DNA of 64,000 nt. Source: Georgenia subflava (GTDB lineage: Bacteria; Actinomycetota; Actinomycetes; Actinomycetales; Actinomycetaceae). Both the position numbers and the translations under genes were made by a program. The stretch is taken from positions 698,061 to 762,060 of the forward strand of contig NZ_VUKD01000003.1 in the NCBI RefSeq assembly GCF_009193155.1, in the 5' to 3' direction. Position 1 is the first letter of the stretch; every line of letters begins with the position of its first letter. Below are positions 44,121 through 51,915 of the stretch, piece after piece. A model generated the notes under the pieces. The model was not told the DNA's origin. It searched no databases and saw only the letters and a list, made by a program, of their open reading frames with translations.

Positions 44121-44543
44121 GTGAAGTACATGCTGATCATGCGCTCGACCGACGCTGCCATCGAGGCCTCCAAGACCATGGACGTCGAGGAGCTGCTCAA
44201 CGCGATGGGGGCGTTCAACGAGACGATGATCAAGGCCGGCGTGATGCTCGCGGGCGAGGGGCTCTCCGACCCCGACGAGGGCTTCGTCGTCGACTTCGAC
44301 TCCGAGACCCCGATCGTGACCGACGGTCCCTACGGGGAGACGCACGAGCTCTTCAACGGCTTCTGGATCATCGAGGTCTCGAGCAAGGAGGAGGCTGCTC
44401 AGTGGGCGAGCCGCGCCCCTCTGGGACCGGGCACCAAGCTCGAGGTGCGCCGCGTGACCGACGAGTCCGACTTCGCGGACTACAGCGACAACGAGTACAT
44501 CAAGAAGGAGGCACAGTGGCGCGAGCAGCTGGCCACCGAGTGA
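44121..44543 (+). CDS. YCII/DGPF-domain protein
   Basis: A 140-residue dimeric ferredoxin-like protein of the YCII family: KYMLIMRSTDAAIEAS at the start, and PIVTDGPYGETHELFNGFWI, where DGPY is the DGPF-type motif. Genes for such proteins are characteristic partners of ECF42 sigma factors, and one follows here. The partner's exact activity is unknown. GTG start with AAGGAG 9 nt upstream. Its stop is joined to the sigma gene by a tandem array. Confidence 0.9.
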   Translation: MKYMLIMRSTDAAIEASKTMDVEELLNAMGAFNETMIKAGVMLAGEGLSDPDEGFVVDFDSETPIVTDGPYGETHELFNGFWIIEVSSKEEAAQWASRAPLGPGTKLEVRRVTDESDFADYSDNEYIKKEAQWREQLATE

Positions 44544-44668
44544 GGCGTGCTCCCCGGGCGCGTGGCGGTGAGCGGCGTGCTCCCCGGCGCGTGGCGGCGA
44601 GCGTGCTCCCCGGGCGCGTGGCAGTGAGCGGCACGCTCCCGGGCACGTGGCGGTGAGCGGCGTGCCCG
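44529..44668 (+). repeat. 29-bp array joining the YCII stop and the ECF42 start
   Basis: Units of 27-33 bp (core GTGGCGGTGAGCGGCGTGCT) begin at about 44529, 44562, 44591, 44618 and 44647. The first overlaps the YCII stop (44541-44543); the last provides the GTG start codon and first codons of the sigma gene. Each unit therefore presents a GTG followed by a similar context, giving several decoy start sites. Confidence 0.88.
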
Positions 44669-45897
44669 ACGTCCGGCGCACCGTCGACGCCGTCTGGCGG
44701 ATCGAGAGCGCTCGCATCGTGTCGACGCTGACCCGTATGACCGGCGACGTCGGCCTGGCGGAGGACCTCGCCCAGGACGCTCTGGTCGAGGCCCTCGCCC
44801 GGTGGCCGGAGTCGGGCGTCCCGCGCAACGCGGGCGCCTGGCTCACGGCCGTCGCGAAGCGCAGGGCGATCGACGGGTGGCGGCGCCGGGACCGGCTCGA
44901 CGAGCGCTACCGGGCCATGGCGCACGACCTCTCCGAGACGACGGACGACGAGTGGCAGCCGATAGACGACGACGTGCTGCGGCTCGTCTTCACCGCCTGC
45001 CACCCGGTGCTGTCCCGCGAGGCGCAGGTCGCCCTGACCCTGCGGGTCGTGGCCGGTCTCACCACCGAGGAGATCGCGCGCATGCTGCTCGTGCCGGTCC
45101 CGACGGTGCAGCAGCGGATCGTCCGCGCCAAGCGGACCCTCTCCGCCGCGCGGGTGCCGTTCGAGCCTCCTGACCCGACCGAGTGGACCGACAGGCTCGG
45201 CGCGGTGCTGGGCGTGGTCTACCTGATCTTCACCGAGGGGTACGCCGCGACCTCGGGCGACCGGTGGATCCGGCCCGACCTCGCCCACGAGGCCCTGCGG
45301 CTCGGTCGGGTGCTGGCGGGGCTGCTGCCGCGCGAGCCGGAGGTGCACGGGCTCGTGGCCCTGATGGAGCTCCAGGCGTCCCGGTTCGCCGCGCGCGTCG
45401 CCCCGGACGGCTCCCCGGTCCTGCTCGGCGACCAGGACCGCTCCCGCTGGGACCGTGCCCGGATCGGCCGGGGCCGCGCCGCGCTGGACCGCGCGGACGC
45501 CGTGGGCCGCGGTCGCGGCAGCTACGGCTTGCAGGCGGCGATCGCCGAGTGCCACGCGGTGGCGCCCAGCGTCGAGGAGACCGACTGGGAGCGGATCGTG
45601 CTGCTCTACGAGGCGCTCGGCCGGCTGGCGCCGAGCCCCGTGGTCGAGCTCAACCGGGCGGTCGCGGTCTCCATGGCGTCCGGCCCGGCCCACGCCCTGC
45701 CGATCGTCGACCGGCTGACCGAGGACGGCGCGCTGCGCGGCTCGCACCTGCTGCCGAGCGTCCGCGGCGAGCTGCTCGCCCGCCTCGGCCGCACGGACGA
45801 GGCGCGGTCGGAGCTGGTCACCGCGGCAGGCCTGGCCGCCAACGCGCGCGAGCAGGCGGTGCTGCGGGCGAAGGCCGCCGCTCTGCGACCTCTGTGA
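44647..45897 (+). CDS. ECF42-type sigma factor with C-terminal helical extension
   Basis: A 416-residue sigma factor. Region 2 is around residues 15-85 (MTGDVGLAEDLAQDALVEAL, AWLTAVAKRRAIDGWRRRDR), region 4 around 115-165 (LTLRVVAGLTTEEIARMLLV, VPTVQQRIVRAKRTL). The remaining 240 residues are the TPR-like extension with VYLIFTEGYAATSGDRW, typical of ECF42 and required for its activity in other actinomycetes. No anti-sigma factor is needed in that group. The GTG at 44647 is part of a repeat unit, so the start could differ by one unit only if in frame. Confidence 0.9.
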   Translation: MAVSGVPDVRRTVDAVWRIESARIVSTLTRMTGDVGLAEDLAQDALVEALARWPESGVPRNAGAWLTAVAKRRAIDGWRRRDRLDERYRAMAHDLSETTDDEWQPIDDDVLRLVFTACHPVLSREAQVALTLRVVAGLTTEEIARMLLVPVPTVQQRIVRAKRTLSAARVPFEPPDPTEWTDRLGAVLGVVYLIFTEGYAATSGDRWIRPDLAHEALRLGRVLAGLLPREPEVHGLVALMELQASRFAARVAPDGSPVLLGDQDRSRWDRARIGRGRAALDRADAVGRGRGSYGLQAAIAECHAVAPSVEETDWERIVLLYEALGRLAPSPVVELNRAVAVSMASGPAHALPIVDRLTEDGALRGSHLLPSVRGELLARLGRTDEARSELVTAAGLAANAREQAVLRAKAAALRPL

Positions 45898-45964
45898 CCG
45901 ACGGCCGGACGTCGGGACACCGGACACCGGACACTGCAGGGCGCGACGCCGGGGCCCACGCGGG

Positions 45965-46594
45965 TCAGGAGGCGTCGGGCACGAGCTGGGCGACGAGCTC
46001 GGCGCGTGCGGGGACCCGGTTGCGCACGTCGAACGCGGCCGTCGCCCGCTCTACCGCCCCGCGGAACTCCACGGCCTCCGACTCGTCCAGGCTGTCGATG
46101 ACGGCGTCGACGAGCCGGTAGCGCAGCGCCTCGGCCTGGTGGATCAGCACGGTGCCGGACTCGCTCACGTGCACCAGGGCCGGCTCTCCGGACCGCGGGG
46201 CCCGGGCGTCGTGGTGCCTGCCGAGCAGCCCGCGCGCCACGAGGCCCTCGACGGTGGCGGCCGCGGCCGCCTCGGTCTGGCCGGTGCTGCGGGCCACGGA
46301 ACGCGGGTGGTCGGCACCGTCGGCGACCGCACCCAGGGCCTGCAGCTCGCCGTGGCGGACGCCGGTGAGCCTCTCGATCGCGCCGAAGACGTGCTCGTGC
46401 GAACGGGTCATCGCCGTCATCTCGTCGACGAGCTCCAGGGTCTCGGCCAGGTCGGACCGGGGCTCGGTGCCCCGAACCAGACGCCGGGTGTGCTGCGCCG
46501 CCACGGCAGGTGTCTCGACGGCGGTTCCGGGGTCGGGGTCCTGCGCTGCGTTGCTCACACTTGTCCAACGCATGCGCATTCGTGACTGTTCCAT
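45965..46594 (-). CDS. MarR-like transcriptional regulator
   Basis: A protein of about 209 residues with a winged helix in the middle: GVRHGELQALGAVADGADHP, then STGQTEAAAAATVEGLVARG, GLLGRHHDARAPRSGEPALV and ALVHVSESGTVLI. This matches MarR-type organisation, with helices at both ends for dimerisation. Several starts are possible (ATG at 46594, 46579, 46573); none has a clear binding site. A near-palindrome ACGCATGCGCATTCGT at 46569-46584 overlaps them and might be the operator if the true start is downstream. Confidence 0.75.
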   Translation of the reverse strand: MEQSRMRMRWTSVSNAAQDPDPGTAVETPAVAAQHTRRLVRGTEPRSDLAETLELVDEMTAMTRSHEHVFGAIERLTGVRHGELQALGAVADGADHPRSVARSTGQTEAAAAATVEGLVARGLLGRHHDARAPRSGEPALVHVSESGTVLIHQAEALRYRLVDAVIDSLDESEAVEFRGAVERATAAFDVRNRVPARAELVAQLVPDAS

Positions 46595-46664
46595 GATCCG
46601 CGGCTCGACGGTGGACAGGATGACATCGAGCCCTGACACCCGCGACCGGCGCACCGTTCGGGGC

Positions 46665-47315
46665 TCAGAACAGCGCGGCCTGGTACTTCAGCAGGATGGC
46701 CGCCGCCAGCACGACGAACAGGACTGCCTCGAGGGCGTAGTCCACGCCCATGCGCAGCCACGACGAGATCCGCTCGTGCAGCACGGGCGGCAGGCCGAAG
46801 GCGTTCTCCATCAGGTTCACGCGGAGCAGGGAGACGAAGACCGTCGTCGTGGAGACCGTGATGAGCAGGCACCACGGGCACAGCGACCCGATGACGAGGT
46901 AGGACTGGGCGAAGAGCCAGTAGGCGAGGACGAGGCCGGCGAGGTAGACGACCTGGGCCGCGTTCATGAACCAGCGCGGGAAGCGCACCCCGCCGAGCGA
47001 GGCGACCGCCAGGGTGATGACGACCGGTTCGGCGACGAGGCCGAGGAAGGCGTTGGGGAAGCCCAGCAGGCTCGCCTGCCACGCCTGGGCGACGGTCCCG
47101 CAGGAGATCGCCTCGTTGATGTTGCAGCTCAGGGCGACGCCGGGGTCGGCGGCCAGGCGCACCGCGTCCACCGACAGCACCAGCGAGGCGACCAGGCTCA
47201 GCAGCGACGACACCAGCATCACGGCGAAGGCGCCGCGGTGCCGGGCACGTGCGGGCGGACGCTCGACGTCGTCGGTGTCGGGCGGTGCGAGCACGACGGC
47301 GGCTGGTGCGTTCAT
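46665..47315 (-). CDS. Vitamin K epoxide reductase family protein (VKOR)
   Basis: A 216-residue membrane protein with about five helices. All four redox cysteines of bacterial VKOR are visible: the pair in SCNINEAISCGTV (outer loop, residues about 63 and 71) and the active CPWC near residues 146-149. It reoxidises DsbA-type proteins with quinone and supports disulfide formation outside the membrane. No dsbA is adjacent. ATG 47315; it lies 70 nt upstream of the MarR-like gene on the same strand. Confidence 0.9.
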   Translation of the reverse strand: MNAPAAVVLAPPDTDDVERPPARARHRGAFAVMLVSSLLSLVASLVLSVDAVRLAADPGVALSCNINEAISCGTVAQAWQASLLGFPNAFLGLVAEPVVITLAVASLGGVRFPRWFMNAAQVVYLAGLVLAYWLFAQSYLVIGSLCPWCLLITVSTTTVFVSLLRVNLMENAFGLPPVLHERISSWLRMGVDYALEAVLFVVLAAAILLKYQAALF

Positions 47316-47439
47316 GGGCGGCGTCCCGGAGCGAGATGGTCACCGCCGGCAGCCGGCGGCAGGGCGGCGTGCGTGCCCCGTCCTGCATCGTCGCGCGCAC
47401 GACCGGCCCGGGGCGCGGGACGAAGGTCCCGGCCTGCAC

Positions 47440-47562
47440 GCCGGCGGCCGGACAGGCCGGCACACCGCCCGGTAGACAGGCCGGCACACAGACGTCCGGA
47501 CCCACCGACGTCCGGGCGCCCACCGACGCCCGGACCGACGACGGCCCTACCCGACGGCGGAG
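47440..47562. repeat. Degenerate repeats at the 3' end of the cyclase-like gene
   Basis: GACAGGCCGGCACAC occurs at about 47451 and 47475, and the unit CCCACCGACGTCCGGGCG is followed by CCCACCGACGCCCGGAC and CCGACGACGG, which runs into CTACCCGACGGCGG, the last codons and stop (47547-47549) of the minus-strand gene. This is a weaker example of the gene-end arrays. Confidence 0.6.
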
Positions 47563-50213
47563 CCCCCGACCGCCTCGCGCGCCGCCTCCTCCACGTCCAG
47601 CCGCGCCCCGTCCTGGAGGTCCTGCGCCCACCGGGCGGCGTCGCTGCCGTTGCGGACGAGCTCGACCTGCTCCTGAAGGTACGCCTCGTCGGGTGCGGTC
47701 ATCGCGAACTCGGCGCGCCTGCGCATCGCCCCGGCGGCCCCGAGGAGCCGGGCGGCACGGCGGGCCTCTCCCCGCCGGGCGGCGAGCGCGCAGGCGATCT
47801 CCAGCACGTCCACCGTCAGCTCGACGTCGCCGAGCGCGACGACGGCAGGGCCGTGCTCGGCCAGGGTCTGCGCCACCTCCTCGAGCCGCCCGGCCCGCAG
47901 CAGCGCCGTCGCGATGTTCACGTGGTCGGCCGCCGTGCCCCAGGTGTCCCCGAGGTCGTGGTCGATCGCAAGCGTCTCGGTCAGGAGCGCCAGGGACCTG
48001 TCGTGCCGGCCCGCGTCGATCTCCAGCGCGGCGAGGTTCGACAGGGCGCTGGCCAGGTGCGCCCGCTCCCCCGCCCCGCGGGCGAGGCCGATCGCCTCCT
48101 CCAGGAGGTCTCTGGCGCGGCCCGACTCTCCCAGCGCACGGTTCGCCATCGCCAGCGAGCTCAGCTCGGACGCCACGTCCGACGGGCTGCCCGTCCGGCG
48201 CTGGTGATCCAGCGTGCGGGTGAGCATCTCGCGCGCCCGCTCCGGCTCACCGTGCTGGAGCACCAGGACGGCGAGCCCGTGGAGCGCCGCCATGAGCTCG
48301 GGCCCCTCCGTCCCGGCGGCCGCGGCGACGGCGGCACCGAGCCACCGCCGCCCCTCGGGCTGGTAGCCGCACGCGTACCAGAACCAGAACAGCTGCTCGC
48401 ACAGCCGCAGCCCGGTGGCGAGGTCGGCCGGCTCGGCGCCCTGGTCAGTTCCGAGCGACCACGCCAGCGCGGCGCGCAGGTCCGCCAGCGAGCCGGCGAG
48501 GCGGTCCCGGCCCGCCAGGTGGGCCGCCGAGCGCAGCTGTGGCCGCACGCCCTCGGCGACGGCGAGGAAGTGCCTGGCGTGGCGGCGGCGGACGGCGTCG
48601 GTCTCGCCGTGCTCGGCCAGCCGTTCGCGGCCGAACCTGGCGATGGTGCGCAGCACCCGTACCCGCGGCTCGCCGTCGGGCCCCTCGCGCACGAGGGCGA
48701 GGTTGGCGTCCACCAGTTCGCCCACCAGGTCGAGGGGGTCGGCGTCGTCGTCCACGACGGCGGCGACGGCGTCGAGGTCGAACTCGCCCTCGAACACGCT
48801 GACCTGGCGGAAGACTGCCTGCAGCGGGGGTGGGAGCAGGTCGTGGCTCCAGGCGATCGCCGCGCGCAGGGTGCGTTGCCGGTCCGGGAGCCCGAGGGAC
48901 GTGCCGGCGAGCTCCAGACCCTGCTCGACCCGGGCGCGCATCGCCCGCGGGCCGAGCAGCCTGGCCCGGGCGGCGACGAGCTCGATCGCGAGCGGGAGGC
49001 CGTCGAGCTGCTGGCACACGGCGACCACGTCGCCCACGTTCTCCGCGGTGAGCGTGAAGCCGGGCCGCACGAGCCTGGCGCGCTGCACGAACAGGTCGAC
49101 GGCGTCGCAGGCGGCGGCCTCGGCGGGGCCGGCGTCGGGGCCGGGTAGCGGCAGGGGCGCCAGCGGGTGCTGGTGCTCGCCCACCACGTGCAGGGGCCGT
49201 CGGGAGGTGGCGAGGACCCGCGCCCGTGGGCAGGTCCGCACGATCTGGTCGACCATCGACGGTGCGCCGTCGAGCTGTTCGAGGTTGTCCAGGACGAGGA
49301 GGACCTCCCGGCCGGCGAGGTAGTCCAGCAGGGCGAGGGGCGTCCGGGCCTCCTCGTTCACGCCGAGGGCGTCGGCCAGCGAGGACCACATCACCTCGTC
49401 GCCGCGGGCGCTGGCCAGCGGCACGAAGTACACGCCGTCGGCGAGGTGTCCGGACAGGTCGGTCGCCACGGCCATGGCCAGCCGGGTCTTGCCAACTCCG
49501 CCGGGCCCGGTGAGCGTCACGAGCCGGCCGGCTGGGTCGAGCAGCTGGCCGCCGACCTGCGCCCGCTCACGGGCGCGTCCGACGAGGGTGGTGGGGAACT
49601 GCGGGACCGTCGCGCCCGACCCGAGAGTCTTCGGCGCCGGGAAGGTGGTCGCCAGCCCGTCGGCGCGCAGCTGGTAGAGCCGCTCGTTGCCGGGCAGGTC
49701 CTTGAGCCGGTGCTCACCGAGGTCGGTGAAGTCGGCGCTCACCTGGCCCGTCGCCAGCCGGCAGGTGGCCTCGGTGAGGAGCACCTGCCCGCCGTGGGCG
49801 GCGGCCGCCACCCGGGCGGCCCGGTGGACGTCCATGCCGACGTAGCCGTCCTCGTGCCGGACCGGCTCGCCGGTGTGCAGCCCCATGCGCACCCGAACCC
49901 TGGCGCCCTCGGGCCAGGCGGTCGCGCCGAGCTCGCGCTGCGCGTCGAGGGCGGCGGCGACCGCGGCGCCGGCGGTGGCGAACACGACGAAGAAGCTGTC
50001 GCCCTCGGTGCCCATCTCGTGGCCGCCGTGCCGGGCGAACGCCGAGCGCTGGATGCGCCGCTGGAGCGAGACGACCTCGGCGTAGCGCTCGCCCAGGCGG
50101 GCGAGCAGCGCCGTCGACCCCTCGACGTCGGAGAAGAGCAGGGTGAGGGTGCCCTCGGGCAGCTGCTCCGGACCGGTCCCGGGCACCTCCTGCTGCGTCT
50201 GCGCCCCGGCCAT
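47547..50213 (-). CDS. Class III cyclase-like domain fused to NTPase and TPR
   Basis: An 888-residue signalling protein. Residues about 20-185 are a nucleotide-cyclase-homology domain: FSDVEGSTAL (first metal Asp), GTEGDSFFVVF (second metal Asp) and GMDVHRAARVAAAAHGG. The lysine that normally selects ATP is absent (GTEGD instead of KTxGD) and the transition-state Asn is His, so cyclase activity is doubtful. Residues 205-560 are a STAND-type NTPase with Walker A GPGGVGKTRLA and Walker B LLVLDNLEQL; the rest is TPR-like. No C-terminal HTH is present. ATG 50213 begins MAGAQTQQEV. It lies 10 nt behind a cyclic-nucleotide-binding gene. Confidence 0.85.
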   Translation of the reverse strand: MAGAQTQQEVPGTGPEQLPEGTLTLLFSDVEGSTALLARLGERYAEVVSLQRRIQRSAFARHGGHEMGTEGDSFFVVFATAGAAVAAALDAQRELGATAWPEGARVRVRMGLHTGEPVRHEDGYVGMDVHRAARVAAAAHGGQVLLTEATCRLATGQVSADFTDLGEHRLKDLPGNERLYQLRADGLATTFPAPKTLGSGATVPQFPTTLVGRARERAQVGGQLLDPAGRLVTLTGPGGVGKTRLAMAVATDLSGHLADGVYFVPLASARGDEVMWSSLADALGVNEEARTPLALLDYLAGREVLLVLDNLEQLDGAPSMVDQIVRTCPRARVLATSRRPLHVVGEHQHPLAPLPLPGPDAGPAEAAACDAVDLFVQRARLVRPGFTLTAENVGDVVAVCQQLDGLPLAIELVAARARLLGPRAMRARVEQGLELAGTSLGLPDRQRTLRAAIAWSHDLLPPPLQAVFRQVSVFEGEFDLDAVAAVVDDDADPLDLVGELVDANLALVREGPDGEPRVRVLRTIARFGRERLAEHGETDAVRRRHARHFLAVAEGVRPQLRSAAHLAGRDRLAGSLADLRAALAWSLGTDQGAEPADLATGLRLCEQLFWFWYACGYQPEGRRWLGAAVAAAAGTEGPELMAALHGLAVLVLQHGEPERAREMLTRTLDHQRRTGSPSDVASELSSLAMANRALGESGRARDLLEEAIGLARGAGERAHLASALSNLAALEIDAGRHDRSLALLTETLAIDHDLGDTWGTAADHVNIATALLRAGRLEEVAQTLAEHGPAVVALGDVELTVDVLEIACALAARRGEARRAARLLGAAGAMRRRAEFAMTAPDEAYLQEQVELVRNGSDAARWAQDLQDGARLDVEEAAREAVGGSAVG

Positions 50214-50223
50214 CGTCGTGGCG

Positions 50224-51234
50224 TCAGGCTTCCTCGCGCCGATGGAGCTCGGCGACGGCACGCAGCTTCTCCAGGTCCAGGGAGCGGGCCCCGGCGACTG
50301 CCAGGCGCACCGGCGTCATGGCGCGCAGGGTCGAGGTCCGCACCCCGCCCTCGAGCACCGCCCGCTCCCCCAGCACCGCGCCCGGCCCGACCTGCGCCAC
50401 CTGCGCGCCGTCGACCTCGACGACGAGGACGCCGTCGAGGACCAGGAAGATCTCCTCGCCCGGCTCACCCTGGGTGGTCACGGTCGTCCCGGCCGGCGCA
50501 CGGCGGATCTCCGGACGCCCCCCGCCGCGCATGATGCCCTCGGAGAGCTGGCGCTCCAGCGAGCTCTCGGCCTCGGTGACCAGGGCCTCGGAGTCCTGGT
50601 TGCCCCACGGGGTCCGCGGGCCGAAGGAGTGCGCCATCCAGTGGTCGAGGTCGGTCAGGCCGGACTTGAGCGCCAGCGCCCCGTCGGGGCCGAAGACCCA
50701 GTGCCGGGGGAAGGCGCTCGCGCCCGGCATCGCGATGTCGGTGGTGCCGTCCGAGCGCAGGGTCAGGGCCAGGGTGGTCCACACGATCGGTGCCTGCCAC
50801 AGCACGAACGGTGCGTGCGGGACCGGCCGCGGCAGCGGCACGCCGGTGCGCCCGCCCGCCGTCTGCGCGAAGTGGACGCTCCCCGGCTCGACCACCGGCT
50901 CCTGCTGCAGGGTCGGCAGGGAGTAGCCGCCGAAGGTGGCGCCCACGCTGGCGACGCGCACCGTCGTCGAGCCCATGACGATGCCCGACTCCTCCGCGAA
51001 CCCCCACTCGACCGGCGCCCCGAGCTCGTCGAACTCCGCCCAGGCGGACAGGTGGTTCGCGAAGCGGAACCGGTCGTCCGCGCGCAGCTGGTGCACCTGG
51101 TCGAGCCCGGTCAGGGAGTCAAGCGGTGGGGTGTCGTAGTGGGCGAGCCCGACGTCGAACCCGGCCTTGAGCCAGCCCCGGACCGAGTCCGAGGGGATCC
51201 AGGACAGCGATGTCATGCTCGACTCGACCCGCAT
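50224..51234 (-). CDS. Protein with C-terminal cyclic-nucleotide-binding domain
   Basis: A 336-residue protein. The last 100 residues form a CNB domain: GTTVTTQGEPGEEIFLVLDG, VAQVGPGAVLGERAVLEGGV and RTSTLRAM, where GERAVLEGGVRTST is the phosphate-binding cassette with its Glu and Arg. No DNA-binding domain follows. The first 230 residues (SWIPSDSVRGWLKAGFDVGL, FGGYSLPTLQQEP) are of unknown fold. ATG 51234 has GGAGG 7 nt upstream. Co-directional and 10 nt from the cyclase-like gene, so the two probably form a signal/effector pair. Confidence 0.82.
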   Translation of the reverse strand: MRVESSMTSLSWIPSDSVRGWLKAGFDVGLAHYDTPPLDSLTGLDQVHQLRADDRFRFANHLSAWAEFDELGAPVEWGFAEESGIVMGSTTVRVASVGATFGGYSLPTLQQEPVVEPGSVHFAQTAGGRTGVPLPRPVPHAPFVLWQAPIVWTTLALTLRSDGTTDIAMPGASAFPRHWVFGPDGALALKSGLTDLDHWMAHSFGPRTPWGNQDSEALVTEAESSLERQLSEGIMRGGGRPEIRRAPAGTTVTTQGEPGEEIFLVLDGVLVVEVDGAQVAQVGPGAVLGERAVLEGGVRTSTLRAMTPVRLAVAGARSLDLEKLRAVAELHRREEA

Positions 51235-51614
51235 GGGAGCCTCCGGTCGTCGGGGACAAACGGCACCAGTGCCAGTTCTGGCCATTCAACACGACGGCGC
51301 AGGTCGGGTCGAGGGGCGCGGGCTCTGAGGGCGGGCTCGGGCGCGAGGGCGTGGGCGCGGGTACTGGCTCGAGGGTGCGGGCTCGGGCCCGAGGAGTGCG
51401 GGCTCGGGCCCGAGGAGTGCGGGCTCGGCACCGAGGGGTGCGCGGCGCGAACGCCCGAGGGGCACGCGGTGCAAGGCCGGTTGCGCGCCACCGGGCGATG
51501 ACGGGGTGCGCGGCCCGCCGGTCGGCACATCGGTGACGAGTTTCCTCGTCGCCGCGCGTCGGACGGCACTACGCTCCAGCCACGGGGGATCGAAACCACT
51601 GAGGAGTCAGCCCC
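51235..51614. repeat. 380-bp intergenic stretch with 20-21-bp tandem array
   Basis: No gene is supported. Units beginning GAGG run from about 51311 to 51480; the clearest are GAGGGTGCGGGCTCGGGCCC (51371-51390) and GAGGAGTGCGGGCTCGGGCC (51391 and 51412), followed by longer variants. The sequence from 51490 to 51614 is less repetitive and includes GAGGAG, the binding site of the small gene at 51615. Confidence 0.85.
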
Positions 51615-51788
51615 ATGAAGCTCACGATCGATTCCGACGAGCCCCTCGAGGACGTCCTGAAGGTCATCGGCGCCATGTACCAGGTGGACCTGGGCGTGCG
51701 CGGCAACGCGGGCCGAGCCACGACCGAGGACGGCGACGCCGAGGGCGACGACGAGGGCGGCTGGCGCACCAAGACGCGACACCTGTAG
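51615..51788 (+). CDS. Small acidic conserved-type protein
   Basis: A 57-residue protein, MKLTIDSDEPLEDVLKVIGA then MYQVDLGV, followed by an acidic tail with GDAEGDDEGGWRTKTRHL. The first 28 residues predict as beta-alpha; the tail is disordered. It is too short for standard gene finding, but ATG 51615 has GAGGAG about 9 nt upstream and the codon bias is normal. I do not recognise the family. Its last two codons and stop are part of the 20-bp array that follows. Confidence 0.65.
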   Translation: MKLTIDSDEPLEDVLKVIGAMYQVDLGVRGNAGRATTEDGDAEGDDEGGWRTKTRHL

Positions 51789-51915
51789 GTCGTACGGGAG
51801 CACCTCTACGTACTGCCGAACTCCTGCAGGGCTGCCGAGGACCTGCGGGCCCTGCCGTGCACGTGTAGGTACGGCCGAGCACCTGCAGGCCGTACCGAGA
51901 CCTACGAGGTCTGAC
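51777..51915. repeat. 20-bp tandem array joining two convergent stop codons
   Basis: Units of 20 bp (one of 19) start at 51777, 51797, 51817, 51836, 51856, 51876 and 51896. The first, GACACCTGTAGGTCGTACGG, holds the last codons and TAG of the small plus-strand gene; the last, GAGACCTACGAGGTCTG, holds the TAG (complement, 51902-51904) and final codons of the minus-strand adenosine deaminase gene. Copies such as GAGCACCTGCAGGCCGTACC lie between. Confidence 0.92.

Noticed and set aside
51371..51456. A possible CRISPR array in the 21-bp repeats
   Set aside because: The units are contiguous, without unique spacers, and no cas genes are nearby. The same applies to the arrays at 19161, 21708, 44529 and 51777.
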